A DNA stretch of 64,000 bases from Amoebidium appalachense (GCA_963693365.1 CAVNZM010000010.1:4278001-4342000); one strand, 5' to 3'; counted from the first letter of the stretch, positions 39,088 through 63,661 are shown. The notes: a model not told the origin generated them from the sequence alone. Made by a program: numbers and translations.

Positions 39088-40156
39088 TTTCTATCTGCAA
39101 AACGAATGTTGCGGTCAGAAGCTGTAAAACAAACCTTGCGGTCACAATATTTCGTACCACAGACAGCAATTTTCTCAAAGAAAATGAGCTGCGCTTTGCT
39201 CTTTTTCTTATATATATATAGGATACACCTACGGCGATGACAGGAACGTGTTCTGGCTGAGGCGGTGATGGGAAAGAATGTTTAAGGGCTTTAAAGCACT
39301 AAAGGGCCCTCTATCCTGTGGAAGCGACAACTCGTGGGTGATACGTACAATGAAAAAAGCACTTTCCACCAGGTGCTTATATCGTGTGCAACATCGTTTG
39401 CTCTTGTCAGCAACGAAGAAACTCCGGTGTCGTGTGGTAGCAGCCAGCCAAGAAATAGAGCACACGCTAGACAGCAAAAAGGGCGTACACTAATACTAAT
39501 GCAACGGTTATTATCAACAAATTTTCTGCCAAATCTATCTTAGCTCTACTTTGTTTGCTCCATGCTTGATTGTAATGTTGGTAACATCATATATCGCAAG
39601 TGGAAGTTGAAAGGGTTCCAAAAACGATGTGCCTTGTGCGACCGTTGTGCCGTTGCGGACGTGAAGCCTGTTGCCGGACTTGCCGCTCAAACCTCTGATC
39701 CAATCACAAATCTGCGTAAAATTCTCGTTGACTTAATATGGTCATTCCAAATGTTACGTCGAATGGAAATTCACTAATAAAAAAAGGCCTCAACGGGCGA
39801 TCCGGCAGCACTGAACGGCGCTAGGGAACTCGGTCAACTCAGTTTTTCGTTTCTGGCTTCGAAAGTTTGTCTTTGCAATTGCCTGCATTTGCATGCCTAC
39901 GAACTTTGGGGACTTTTTCACGCACCCAGAGAAAGGCTTCAAAGCTCACCGTTTTCCCTGGTTCTTTTATTGACCTTCACAGATATTAGCAAACCCCATC
40001 TCAACCCGGCGTTAGGGAAGCCTGTTCAGCCAATGAGCATCTCTTAGATCCAAGATCCACTCGAGGAAGACGTAACGGCCACTAACTAGAACCAAAGTTT
40101 CTTGTCTAAATTTCAATACATGCGCGTATGTCTATAGGAAGAATAGGATACTGAAA
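39088..40156. promoter_or_regulatory. Divergent TPX2/COMMD intergenic region
   Basis: This 1.07-kb gap lies between the TPX2 ATG (39087, minus) and the COMMD ATG (40157, plus), so it probably carries both promoters. A TATA-like TATATATATATA lies at 39210-39221. CCAAT motifs occur near 39700 (CCAATCA) and 40030 (CCAATGA). Unlike the flanking introns it contains no long homopolymer or dinucleotide run. Short open frames here look non-coding. Confidence 0.5.
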
Positions 40157-40547
40157 ATGAGCGAAGTTGATGCGTTAGAAAGTAATTCAAACCTCAAACC
40201 TCTGGAATCAGTGGCAGACATCAGGCAGGTGAGCTGCTTGAAGGCACCATTTTTGTGCCAGTAACACACACGCACACATATACGCACACTTTTTCATTTC
40301 TCTCTCTCCACACGCACGAGCGCGAACGCACACACACACTCTCATTCATTCTTCCCACTCCACACCTCCCTCCCCCTCCCTCCGTCTCCCTCTCTCCCTC
40401 ACCCCCCCTCCCCCTCTTTCAGATCCTCTCTCTCCCTCTTTCTCTCTATATCTCTCTCTATCTCTCTTTCTCTCCCCCCCCTCCCCCCTCCCTCTCGCTC
40501 CCTCTTTCTCTCCCTCTCTTCTCTCTCTGTCTCTCTCTTTTTCTCTT

Positions 40548-40579
<32 letters not shown>

Positions 40580-40999
40580 CCCTCCCCCTCTCTCTCTCTG
40601 TCCGCGCCGCTCCCCTCTCTCTCTCGCTAGCCCTCACCCTCGCCCTCGCTCTCTACCAATCTCTCTCGAAATCTCTGAAAATCTCTCGCAACATCTTTTT
40701 CTATTCCCCTGCTCCCTCATCTCCCTCCCCCCCCCCCCCCCCCCCCCCCTTCCCACGCTCTCTTTCCATTCAGGCCCCATTCGTCCTCCCTCCACCACAC
40801 CATCCCCAGTACTGCCACCATTCACCCATTTTTCCCCTGGGACTCGTCGCCATGTCCCTCATCTAGCAGTCTTTCGCCTGTCCCGTTGCCCATCCCACCA
40901 TCCCCTCAAACCATTCCCTCGTTCTCTTGCCTCTGGCGCCATCTTTTCTCTTTCCCATTCTCGGCATCCGGTAAATTCCTGTGAGCCAGTTCCCACCTC

Positions 41000-41037
<38 letters not shown>

Positions 41038-42557
41038 CATACATAATGCTCATGCACTAGCCACTCATTTGCCTTATCATCAGCTTACTTTGCTGCCTCG
41101 GCTTCAGCACTACAACACGAGCCGCATATGCTCATTTCTTTTTTTCTTCCCCCAGTTTTTGCTAAGCGTCATCAGCGCATTCCTGGAGGGCCACCAGGTT
41201 CCACCTTCAGACCTTTCTTCTCTGAGCACGTCACTCACTCCACTTCAACTGAGAAGTTTGTGGCGTGAGATACATGCACTTGTGCGCGATGTGGCGGTGA
41301 CAGAACCAACAAACCAAAAGGTCAGTGAGCGACTCTTGTTGCTTTCCTTAAAGTAGGAAGAGTGAAAGGCGTATGAGCATGTGAGTTGGGGGGGGGAGGG
41401 GGAGGGGGGGAGAGGAGGGGTCGGTCACGGGGGTTGAGGGGAACCGGGGGCGGGGGAGGGGGGGGGGGAAGGGTGAGGGGAGCGGGGAGGGGGGGGGGGG
41501 GGGGGGGGGACTCCAACAGTATGGGGTGCTAACTATAACCAACCAAGTGAGCAAGTAACGATTAACCATGCCACTGTGTTTGTTTTGTGGATTTTTTGTT
41601 CCCCCTTCCCCCCCCCCCCTCCCCCCCTCCCTGCGCACTGTTATCAATTCAAAGCAACTTCAGTTCAGAATTACTATTATTTGCAATTTTTACTATTATC
41701 GTCGTCACAAATAAGCAACCCCCCTCCCCCCTCCCCCCCCCCCCCCCTTTCTTACTCTCTCTCAGATACCCCACTCCCCTCCCCTCTCCCCTTCCCCTCC
41801 CGCTTCTCTTTGCCCTCTCCCCACCCCAGACACACATAGCAAACGGGCAAACACAAGCGCACACATGCCGACTCCCCGTTTCGCCTGCAAAAATATGGTG
41901 TGTTTTTTTTTTTTTTGAAGGGAGGGGAAGCGGGGGGGGGAGTGGGGTTCAAGCAGGTGGTATTTTTGGCACGTGTGAGCTTTAAAGAACACACGAGGCC
42001 AGAGCCTGCGGACGTCTTGCAGAACAGCTGAATGTTTGCTGACTATGTGTGTTTGTGCACTATATGATGTGCGAGACCAGCATGGGCAGGTGTTTGTATT
42101 TGTCCACCTTATGCCGTGGGTAAAGGGGAAAGCGGGGGGGGGGGGGGGGGGGGGGCTGTGTAATATTGAAAGGGCAGGCATGTCTAAACCATACATCCAC
42201 TCATGTCTCTTTATGTTGCAGCTTTTGGAGACCTTACGGCAGGCAGGAGTGAGCGAACAGCAGAGCCGATTGGTGGGGGGTTGCTTGGAGGCGAGCAGGC
42301 AGGCTCTGAGGAGAAAAGCCCTTGAGAACACAGCTGGTGTGTCTGCGACTCACCTGGTGGATTTTGACTGGAACACCCACGTGCGTAACTTTGATTTTCA
42401 CTCAAAAAAACCCCGGAACCCCCCTAATGATGGGCTCTGTTCAAGTGTCTTCTCCCCGTATTCTTGATTTGTTTGATTTTGGGGTTTTCATTTTTGTGAC
42501 GTTTTGTGGTTTGTCCCTTGGTGTCTCCTCCATATTTTCAACCCTCTAACTCATACA

Positions 42558-42591
<34 letters not shown>

Positions 42592-42874
42592 TTTCTCACC
42601 CCGAGTGCCCAACCCATACACAACACCTCCAAAAACATTATCAATCTTCCGTCTTGGTCCCGGACAGCCTTGGATCTCCTCATACCTCAGTATGCTACCA
42701 TTGGGTCTCTCTCTCTCTCCCTCTCTCTCTGTCCCTCTCTGTCCCTCTCTCCCTCTCTCTTCCCCCCCCCCCCCCCCCTTTCTCTCTCCCTCTCTCCTCT
42801 CCCCCCCCCCCCCCCCCCATCGTCTCTCATTCGCCGTTTCCCTCTCCCCCCCCCCCCCCCCCCCCCCCCCCACA

Positions 42875-42943
<69 letters not shown>

Positions 42944-43159
42944 ACGCGCACACGCACACGCACACGCACACGTACACACCTTCATTATCTATTTCCATTT
43001 TCTTAACCCACACTGACCGATATCATGGGTACAGGTGGTGCTTGCCTCAGACAAGATGGGCTCCATACGGGAACCAAGAACAGTTCTTTCATTGTTCTGC
43101 CGGCAGCCCAACGGAGGTAGTCATCAATATCCCCCCCCCCCCCCCTCCCCCTCCCCCCC

Positions 43160-43190
<31 letters not shown>

Positions 43191-43531
43191 ACACACACAC
43201 ATATCCCCCCCTTCCCCCCCCCCCCCCCCCCCCCCCCCCTTGATTTGTTGCTGCGCCTATCTGGTTGACATGTCATCTGAATCTCCTGCACCTACGAGTA
43301 GTTAAATTGTGTACCACTTGCTGGCCGATTATTCTCAGCGTGCACGTACTTGAGTTGTAAACGACTCAAGTTGTTACCTCTAGAAGTACCTATCTACACA
43401 GGCGCCATGGCCGTGAAAAAAAACATTTAGAACGTAGAGTTTTGCTCCATAGGCCAACAAACCATATTTTGTGGATGTGTAAGTGGGACGGATGACTTAC
43501 TCTTGGGTGCAGCAAAAGTCCTCAAGCGGGT

Positions 43532-43568
<37 letters not shown>

Positions 43569-43730
43569 TGGTGTGGCATGAAGGGTAGGCCGGCGCCGTG
43601 AGAGTCGGTTTATTCCTTGCATGTAACCCAAGAGGAAAGCCCCCCCCCCCCCCCCCCCCCCCCCCCCGGGGGGCGGGGGGTACGTTTTTTGTTCTGACAG
43701 GCAGGTGGTGGCGGCGACGTATATGTGTGT

Positions 43731-43765
<35 letters not shown>

Positions 43766-43942
43766 CTCCGTGTAAATGGAAGACTTACCATACATCAACA
43801 GACCAACAAAACACGGTTGTCGAGCTTACCCACCAAGAACTGAAGGACTTGATTGCCACCCTCGAACAGGCCCAAAATGTATCCCCCCTCCCCCGCCCTC
43901 CCGCCCTCCCTCTTTCTTTCTCTCTCTCTCTCTCTCTCTCTC

Positions 43943-43981
<39 letters not shown>

Positions 43982-44355
43982 ACCCCCACCCCCAGCAACC
44001 ACAAACACACACACGTACACACACGCACGTTCTCTTGCTTCGGACAACATCTTTGGTCTATGACGCTTGGGTACACTTGTTTTTTCACGCATGCCCACAA
44101 CACAAATACACACTTGTGCAGAGGGAAGTTCACTTGCCCACCCACACATTAATATGCATGACAGATATGCACATACATCCCAGCGCCTGTTTGAAATGTT
44201 TTATGCTTGGTTTAATGGGATATGTACTTAAACCGTTTTAACTGCCGGGCGAATGGGAGTGTGAGTGATGAACATTTGCTCATGGCAGTAAGGTAGTCGT
44301 GGGAAAGTGTGTGGGTGGGTGTGTGGGTGTCTGAGAGGGAGAGAGAGAGTCACGT

Positions 44356-44386
<31 letters not shown>

Positions 44387-44619
44387 GGGGGGGGGGTCCA
44401 AGTCTGTTAATGTGGGGGACTTGTGCATGGGGTTACACACTATTTATTGCTACGGCCATATCTGGGGCCAGCCTCACCTGACAATTTACTACAGTGCAGC
44501 CAATCAAATACAGCCAGTGATATATGTATGCACAAGTCAGTGGTCTTTGATCTAGATATTTTTGTACTCGGTGCCGTGTTGTCGCTTTTAAGATGTCTCC
44601 ATTTTCTCACGAACACATA

Positions 44620-44657
<38 letters not shown>

Positions 44658-44727
44658 CATATGATGAACCTTTACTAATGTATGTTACGGATGTGTTTGG
44701 CAGGTGGTTGCCGATCTGGAAGGCTGA
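40157..44727 (+). CDS. COMM domain (COMMD) protein, COMMD8-like
   Basis: Six exons, 40157-40228, 41156-41320, 42222-42380, 43035-43116, 43802-43878 and 44704-44727, join with consistent phases (0,0,0,1,0) into 192 aa, the usual COMMD length. The first half is a helical N-terminal domain (LLSVISAFLEGHQVP, then LRQAGVSEQQSRLV). The COMM domain begins LVDFDW and continues VVLASDKMGSIREP, then VVELTHQELKDLIATLEQAQ, ending VVADLEG-stop. The pattern VDFDW, LxSSDK, ELxxLIxxLExAxxVV is diagnostic of the family and closest, from memory, to COMMD8. COMMD proteins form the ring-shaped Commander complex with CCDC22/CCDC93 for endosomal cargo retrieval. The last coding exon is only 24 nt. Introns 3-5 contain poly-C and (CT)n; intron 2 has poly-G on the sense strand instead. 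Confidence 0.9.
40260..41035. repeat. (CT)n-rich COMMD intron 1
   Basis: CA-rich and then (CT)n/CCCT-rich sequence (about 40290-40640) is followed by poly-C runs at 40729-40750 and 41000-41034. Ser/Pro/Leu frames across it are artefacts. Confidence 0.85.
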
Positions 44728-44810
44728 GTCAGATGATGATATGCAACATCCCCCAGTGAGCCGGTGCAATCCTGAGAAGGTTCCTTTACGTGCATGCATG
44801 CTACATGTGC

Positions 44811-44885
<75 letters not shown>

Positions 44886-44967
44886 ACACACACGTACACA
44901 CAACACATACATACATACACACACACACGCACACACACACACACACACATACACACATACACACATA

Positions 44968-45064
<97 letters not shown>

Positions 45065-45359
45065 GTGCACATGCACATGCACATGCACACCCTTGCGCTC
45101 GAACTTCACTTCCACTTTCACCTCCCCACAGCCTCAATCACCCTTTTCCCTTCCCCACCTCTCTCCGGCCCATGTTTAGCTCATTGCTGTTCTTTTCCGA
45201 TTTGCTGTATTAAGACTGCGCATCTTTAAAGTCCGAATGCTAACTACCTGCTGTATGCGTTATAGAAAATATCAGTCATGGAAGTTCTTACTAGAGCAAG
45301 AAGGTGTGCTGACACGTGCGCGAATGTATTTAATTTTAGATGAACATGCAGGCACAATT

Positions 45360-45390
<31 letters not shown>

Positions 45391-46556
45391 GGGGGGGGGG
45401 GGGGGGATTTGCGAGTTCGACAAGGTATGTACAGATGCACGAATGACATGTACAGTGGTAACACTACAAAGATGCGGCTTTGTAATGAAATTTAGTCTTC
45501 AGACATCAACAATTGGTCGAAAGGTTTAAGGGAATGAATGGGGCAAACCTCTCCTAGTGTGCTTTGTTTGTACTTTGCCTGGCTTCTTCTCCTTTTTTTT
45601 TTTTTTTTTTTTTTGCCTGGCCAGTTAGCCGCATTGGCATTCTGACTGTATTGATTGCAGTAGCTCTAAATTTGTATCGAATAAAGTATGAATTCTGAAC
45701 AAGCTTTGAGTGGTCCGATTTGGGCTAAACTGCACGCACACATCAGCTTTTTACGTCTCGAGCTTTCCCTTAAGCTTCCTCTTGTCTCTCTCTCTCTGTC
45801 TATCTCTCTCTCACTCGCCTCCCCCCCCCCCCCCCCCCCATACAAACACATGCACGTTAACTTTGGATGTTTAGGGTGCTTCTTGATGTCATTAGCTTAG
45901 GCTTATCGGGATAAATTTGAGACATCTATATTATCTAGTAACAATATAATAGGTAGTTTTGGTACATACATTTCTAGTAATCCCTTCTCCGAGTTACTCT
46001 CCGAAGGTCTATTATTCTCCCCCCCCCCCCCCCCCCCCCCCCCCCCGCGCTCACCACCCACCACCCACCCATACAGGGGTCTTCTTCTCTCCCCCAACCC
46101 TTTCTCCTGCCTATTTCCTCTCTTAGATTCATTTACCACACCCAGGCTGTGCCTTCCTACCATGATGCCCCCCCCCCCCCCCCTTCCCTCTAACTTTCTC
46201 TACCCTATTGCCCCCCCCCCCTCTCCCTTTCTCTCCCCTCTTTCCCTCCCCCCCCCTCCCCCCGAGGCCTCCCCTCCCTCTTTCTCTCCCTTTCTTGCGC
46301 TTTCACTTCCTCGCTCTTCCTCTTCTCCCTCTCTCTCTCCCCTCCCCCCCTCCCTCCCCCCCCCCCCCCCCCCCAAAAGCAAGCCCCTCCCCTCCGCTCC
46401 CTCTCATCGATCATAAGGGCTGTGTGTGTGTGTACTTCGGATGGGCAGGGGGGGAAGGCTTGTGCAAGATGTGTTGAGAAATCGTATGACTGACAAGCGT
46501 AGGTCTCTCAATCTGGTTGGGTGGGTGGCCGGGCGGGTAGTTCTAATTGTGTTTGT

Positions 46557-46592
<36 letters not shown>

Positions 46593-46826
46593 ACAAGACG
46601 AATCACATGTTCACATAATCGTGTGCTTTTTCATTGCTTTGTGGAAATTACATAGCATAACACTTTCGTTATGTACACCGGAATAGCAGCACCAAAACAA
46701 AGGAAAGTTCTTTTCTCTACAAGCCTGTCCATCACTACCACGATTGAGTTCACTTTCTCAAAGCATTACTTGTTGTGCAGCACTGGCATGTTATCGACAC
46801 TCCATGTAACTAATACGTCCACACAA
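44728..46826. repeat. COMMD 3' flank with long (CA)n
   Basis: A (CA)n-dominated tract with CATACA interruptions covers about 44815-45089. T runs and a G run lie at 45358-45406. An AATAAA at 45680-45685 is a distant candidate signal. (CT)n, poly-C and CCCT-rich DNA fill 45785-45840 and 46018-46400, and a G run lies at about 46557-46591. I see no gene. Confidence 0.7.
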
Positions 46827-47537
46827 TTACCTGAAGTCAGCCATCATTTTCTTTCTTATCTCCTCGACCTTCCTAACCATTTCCTGTTCCTCGGCGGTTG
46901 GTGGACGTGGGCGGAACGGGACCTGAGGTGTGCGATCCCCAAACATAAGATTATGCGCCGGTGAGCCAACAGGGGCAGAGAGTAGGTAGTTCATGCGAAT
47001 GTCGCTGTGCACCTTAGCCACAGCCTCCTTGCTGCCAAACAAAAGAACGATGTTTTCATCTGTGTCCAACCCACTCTGTACCAATGGCTGCATGTAATAA
47101 AAGAGCCCGCGTCCAGTTTGAGGAAAGGCAACTGTCGGGAGCTCGATGTTCAATTTCTTTGCCAGTGCCACCGCCGACGGGTTGTCACGAGCGGCCACGA
47201 GGTGACGGAAAGGAGCAAAGAAGTCATCGTTGTCCATCGTATTCGGTGTGTTCAAACTTGAAGATGAAGAAGTCTCAACAGATGTGTTTTTGTCTTGTTT
47301 AGAGCCGCCCTGTTGGGTTGCCGCGCCTCCCTTTGCTTGTGTGTGTGTGTCGGTGGAACTCTTCCTCTGCTTTGCGTCTGCAAGTAATTCACGGGCTGCT
47401 CTTGTGTCAAACATGGAAGGTGGGAACCTTGCCTGTAACAGCTTCAACGCACCTTTGACCCCCAACTCTGGATTGCGCGACAGCTCATCACAGAGAAGAC
47501 GCGTTGCTTGTTCGTTTTTGCTGTCTGTATGTTCCAT
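46827..47537 (-). CDS. Conserved-looking gene of unknown function
   Basis: An uninterrupted 236-codon frame has normal amino-acid composition, in sharp contrast to the low-complexity frames around it. It starts MEHTDSKNEQATRLLCDEL. A helical N-terminal segment (GALKLLQARFPPSMFDTR) comes first, then a Ser/Thr/Gln-rich linker (about residues 58-98). A second ordered segment follows (FFAPFRHLVAARD, LNIELPTVAFPQTGRGLF, IVLLFGSKEAVAKVH), and the protein ends in a charged helix, EEQEMVRKVEEIRKKMM. I do not recognise the family. The stop lies inside GACTTCAGGTAATT, which reads as a good 5' splice site. A downstream exon is therefore possible, although I found none. The start is the first ATG of the frame. 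Confidence 0.6.
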   Translation of the reverse strand: MEHTDSKNEQATRLLCDELSRNPELGVKGALKLLQARFPPSMFDTRAARELLADAKQRKSSTDTHTQAKGGAATQQGGSKQDKNTSVETSSSSSLNTPNTMDNDDFFAPFRHLVAARDNPSAVALAKKLNIELPTVAFPQTGRGLFYYMQPLVQSGLDTDENIVLLFGSKEAVAKVHSDIRMNYLLSAPVGSPAHNLMFGDRTPQVPFRPRPPTAEEQEMVRKVEEIRKKMMADFR

Positions 47538-48527
47538 AATGTTTTGGTTTGCACGGATGTCACTGAAACGACTTCGCGAGCTCTCGATCGCCTTTTCCCT
47601 TCGCGAATCCGGATCCCGGCGTTTTTAACGTCATATGATCATGGAGGCCGCCCGGCCCGGGGGCCTGTCTGCCTGTGCTTGGCTACGAGCCTAACTAGCC
47701 ACTGTGCGATCAGCACCGCTAACCTAATATGGAAAATAGCGCGAAATTTTCCCCCGGCTTCCCGAGGTTTGCTGAGCTTCTCGTCGATTTGATGTATAAT
47801 ATGATCGTGTGTCCGTGACAAAACAATATATTTTGAATGAACGGGGTTGACTAGACCACGCTTTGCTAAGTTACGTGCTAGTCCTACTTACACCTAGTAA
47901 GACGAGCACACTGAGTGAGCTCTGAAGCCCCCGACATGCCCTTATGTATATCGGAGCTCGCACAGCGGCTCAGACATGTGCATCGGTATGTCCTTTTGGC
48001 CACGAGAGCCAATCACATACGGTTCACGGTTCTGTTGTCCCGACTCCCATGGCATCACGGTTCCAATAAACTAAGTGAGCCAATCGGGTGACAGTACTTG
48101 ACTAGCGATGCATTCCACAGTCATACCTCACGGCTACTTGCATATTTTCCCATGATAAAACTACGATATATAAACGCTCATGGTTCCTCTACTACGTGTC
48201 GGTCCCATGCGACTATCATATCTGTTTTCCCATGAATAATCATGCAAGCTGCACGTGCACATATGTCTAATTCCATGCTCATGTGCACAAGACTGGGGGG
48301 GGACATGCATACTGGCCTACCTAAGATCAAACACAGTGGTGTATATATATACATGTACACACGCGCGTATATCTCAACCTGTGTACATCCATACTAGATA
48401 TCCGGTATAATATACCACACCATTGTACATACAGTCGTGGTGGTTCTGGTAAACGCATAAAATATCAGATACGCCTGTTTCGAAAAAGGAGGGCCCAGCC
48501 ACGTCAGCATTTTTCTCTTTTTATTCT

Positions 48528-48558
<31 letters not shown>

Positions 48559-48626
48559 GGGCCCCCGGCCCGCCTTCGCCCCCCGGGGGAGTAGGGCCCG
48601 GGGTCACGGGGGGTTTGTGTGTGTGT

Positions 48627-48877
<251 letters not shown>

Positions 48878-49319
48878 CTTTGGGGGGGGGGGGGGGAGAG
48901 AGAGAGAGACGGGGGAAGAGGGAGAGAGAGATCATCGGGTAGGGGGGTGGGGATCCGGAGGGGGGAGAGAGAGAGAGTGTGTGTGTGTGTATGTGTGTGT
49001 GTGAGAGAGAGAGAAAGCCTGAGAGAGAGAGCCTCAGAGAGGGGGGAGAGAGGGGGAGGGGGGGGAGAGGCTTTGGGGGGGGGGGGGGGGGGGGGGGGGG
49101 AGAGGAAGAGGGGAAGGGAGAGAGAAAGAGAGAGAGCCGGAGAGTGAGTGTGTGTGTGTGTGCATGTGTGTGCGTGCGTGCGTGCGTGTGTGTGTATGTT
49201 TGTGTGCGTGTGCACGCACACGTTTTTATGTGGTCGGGGTTGGGGTGGGGTTAATGGAGGCGGTGGAGGAGGTAGTGGCAGGGAGGGAGAGAGGAGGGGG
49301 GGGAGGGGGGGGGGGGGGT

Positions 49320-49380
49320 GGGATAATTAGTTATGCTGGATACCGGGACGGTATCCAACTGTCCCGGTATCCAACTTAAC
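49320..49380. repeat. Short inverted repeat at ATACCGGGAC
   Basis: TTAGTTATGCTGGATACCGGGAC is followed after 2 nt by its near reverse complement GTCCCGGTATCC, then AACTTAACTAA, forming a compact stem of about 25 bp with almost no loop. No gene is adjacent. It could be a terminator-like hairpin or a tiny fold-back element. Confidence 0.75.
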
Positions 49381-50253
49381 TAATTGATGTGTATGTAGCA
49401 TGCCGGAAGGACCCTATTCTCAAATCCCCCCCTCCCCCCCCTCTTCCCGCACCCTCATTTCCCATCCTCCCCCCCCCTTCCCCCCGGATATCGGTTACCC
49501 CCCGGGCCCGCTCAGCAAAAAGCAGAATCATTCTGCGTAATACGGCAGCCGAATATTTTTGCTCAAAGAAGTGTAAATCAATATTCTGCTAAAACTGATT
49601 AACTTTACAATTCAGAGGGTAAGTCTTCTAGAAGCAGAAAGTCCATTCTTGTTACTGCCAGAATAAATTTGCTCAGATCAGAATAGCTCTGCTGTTACTG
49701 AATAATTTTGCATGCGCCCAATAATGATGCTTTGAAACGAGAAGTACTCTGCTCTTAAAAGCCTTGAATAATTCTGTTTTTGGAGAATAATTCAACCCTG
49801 AGCAATTTGATTCTTTTGACGTGGTTTCTCCTCCCTTCTCCGGGTCCCAGAATAATACTACCACGACTCCTCCCCCATTTTCCGCCTTTCCCTCCCCCCA
49901 AAGCTCCGCCACCCAGCCGACTTTCAAACACTTTACTCCCTTCCGACAGTTGTAATACCATGCCTACCAGGTTGTGGGTGTCTGTGACGCCTACACAAGC
50001 GCCTTTGTAATTTTTTGTGCCTCCCCCCCCCCCCCCCCCCCCCCCCCCCCCACCTTCTTCCCGTCCACCCCGCCCATCCACACACACACACAGACCACGC
50101 ACACGCACACATGCACATCGCCGGGCAAGCATCAAGGCCTCCTAACTTATAGGAAGCCTTGGCAAGCATGCGTGTGTGCGAACAGCGGACCTCCAAAATA
50201 CTAATAACATCCTCTTTTGAAACTTTTTTTTTCTTTTCCATCGCCGTTATTAC

Positions 50254-54798
<4,545 letters not shown>

Positions 54799-54901
54799 CT
54801 GAAAATTACAAAAGTGGTCGTGTGAGTTTGGAAAAGAGTTTTTGTCCCTTGAAGAGCTAATAATATTAACAGTTCAGCTAAAGGTTGATTCCCCCCCCCA
54901 A

Positions 54902-54965
<64 letters not shown>

Positions 54966-56437
54966 TTTCCACCGCACCGCATTGGTACCATCCAACCTCC
55001 TCGCAATTCTCGCGATCGGATGTGTGCAGATAGTTTTTTATTATAATATTTAAATATTATGACTGTACTATGGTGGTGTGCATGGCATATCCATTGAAGA
55101 CACACACAGAGGAGTGGCTCATGTCGGCCACCAAGAAAAACAAACAAACAAACAAAAACAAACAAACAAGCAAACAAAACAAAAGAAAAACTTTAATAAA
55201 AAATGGAAGGTTTATGGCAGGACAAATGCTCCAGTGCGGCCACCGGGATCAACCGTGTAATGTGTGTCTTGATTATTCACGGCCATATCACGTCCATGTG
55301 ATTGCGCAAAAAAGTTGGACTGTATATGTTCAATCCATATATCTTCCTACTTTTTTTATTGTTTTATAAATAAAAAAAATATGCGTATGGATTGATTTAT
55401 GTCTCGAATTCACCAGACATTTATATCCTAATAATTACAAAGCAAAAACAAATCAAAGCGGAAAGGAACAAAGAGGCAAAGAAGGAAAAAAGCGAGAAAA
55501 TAACAGGAGGCTACTTCAGAGCTAGACCCCTTTCCCTTCCCAAATAAACCAATCCACCCACCCATATATAGATTTCGTAACAGCTTAGTTAATGGTTTGT
55601 ATCCAAATGGAGAAAAGAGGGGGAAAGAGTCCCCCCTAGCAATTCACGTGCTCTATAGTCGAGATGGGAAAATCATAATGACGGTGTACATGCGGCAACC
55701 CCAGCATCATACACAACATAACCTATTCCAGTAAACATAATTACTTGACCTAAATTAGTTCGGTAAACTTCCTAATACATGAGAAAGCTAAGGGAGCAAA
55801 CACATGCCCATCCCAGGCCTGTATTTATATGAATTTGGCCGGCGTACCCATTGCGATCATACATGAGAATCTCACTAGCAGCCACAGAAAAAGGAAGCAA
55901 AACTAAAAATTCGATAAGCAAATGGACCAATCGTCAGAAGCGCTTATTTTACACCGGTACTACGGACCTTTTGATCCAATCCTAAAAGGCACAAGAAAAA
56001 GAAGAAGAAGGAGGAGGAGGAGGAGGAGGAGGAGGAGGAGGAGGAGGAGGAGGAGGAGGAGGAGGAGGAGGAGGAGGAGGAGGAGGAGGAGGAGGAGGAG
56101 GAGGAGGAGGAGGAGGAGGAGGAGGAGGAGGAGGGGGGGAGGAGGCGGAGGAGGAGGAGGAGGAGGAGGAGGAGGACGAGGAGGAGGAGGAGGAGGATAA
56201 GAAGAAGAAGAAGAAGAAGAAAAAGAGGAGGAAGACGAAGAAGAAGAAGAATTCTGAAGAAGTGATTAGCGACTCGTGCATATGTCAACCAACCCCATTC
56301 ATAAACTGCGTCATTCCCATCCGAAAGTCACGGTTATTCCAACACAAAACGGCATTCTTTTCAACTTGAACCCCAAACCGCAAATTTTCCATTCCAACAC
56401 CGCGTTTTCCGCATCCAAAATCGCGTTGTTTTAAGCT
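54799..56437. repeat. Flank with (AAC)n and giant (GGA)n tract
   Basis: (AAC)n plus A run lies at 54900-54963, and (CAAA)n at 55138-55190. AT-rich complex DNA to 55980 contains no recognised gene, although upstream exons of the membrane protein gene may lie here. A purine-only (GGA)n tract covers about 56008-56250. Confidence 0.6.
56008..56250. repeat. (GGA)n purine-only tract
   Basis: About 240 nt are nearly all purine on the plus strand, mostly GGA units grading into GAA at the right end. It lies between the 3' end of the PMCA gene and the membrane protein gene. Poly-Arg, poly-Glu or poly-Ser frames over it are artefacts. Confidence 0.95.

Positions 56438-63661
<7,224 letters not shown>

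Noticed and set aside
39229-39777. Short ORFs in the TPX2/COMMD intergenic region
   Set aside because: They are under 85 codons, overlap in both directions and have no family resemblance; the region is better explained as a divergent promoter.
44789-45213. Thr-His and Val-Cys repeat ORFs over (CA)n tracts (also 22.3, 28.5, 33.4, 36.5, 50.8, 56.8 and 60.1 kb)
   Set aside because: They are dinucleotide-repeat artefacts present in several frames and strands.
55922-56288. Poly-Arg, poly-Glu/Ser and poly-Pro frames
   Set aside because: They translate the (GGA)n tract and are not a gene.
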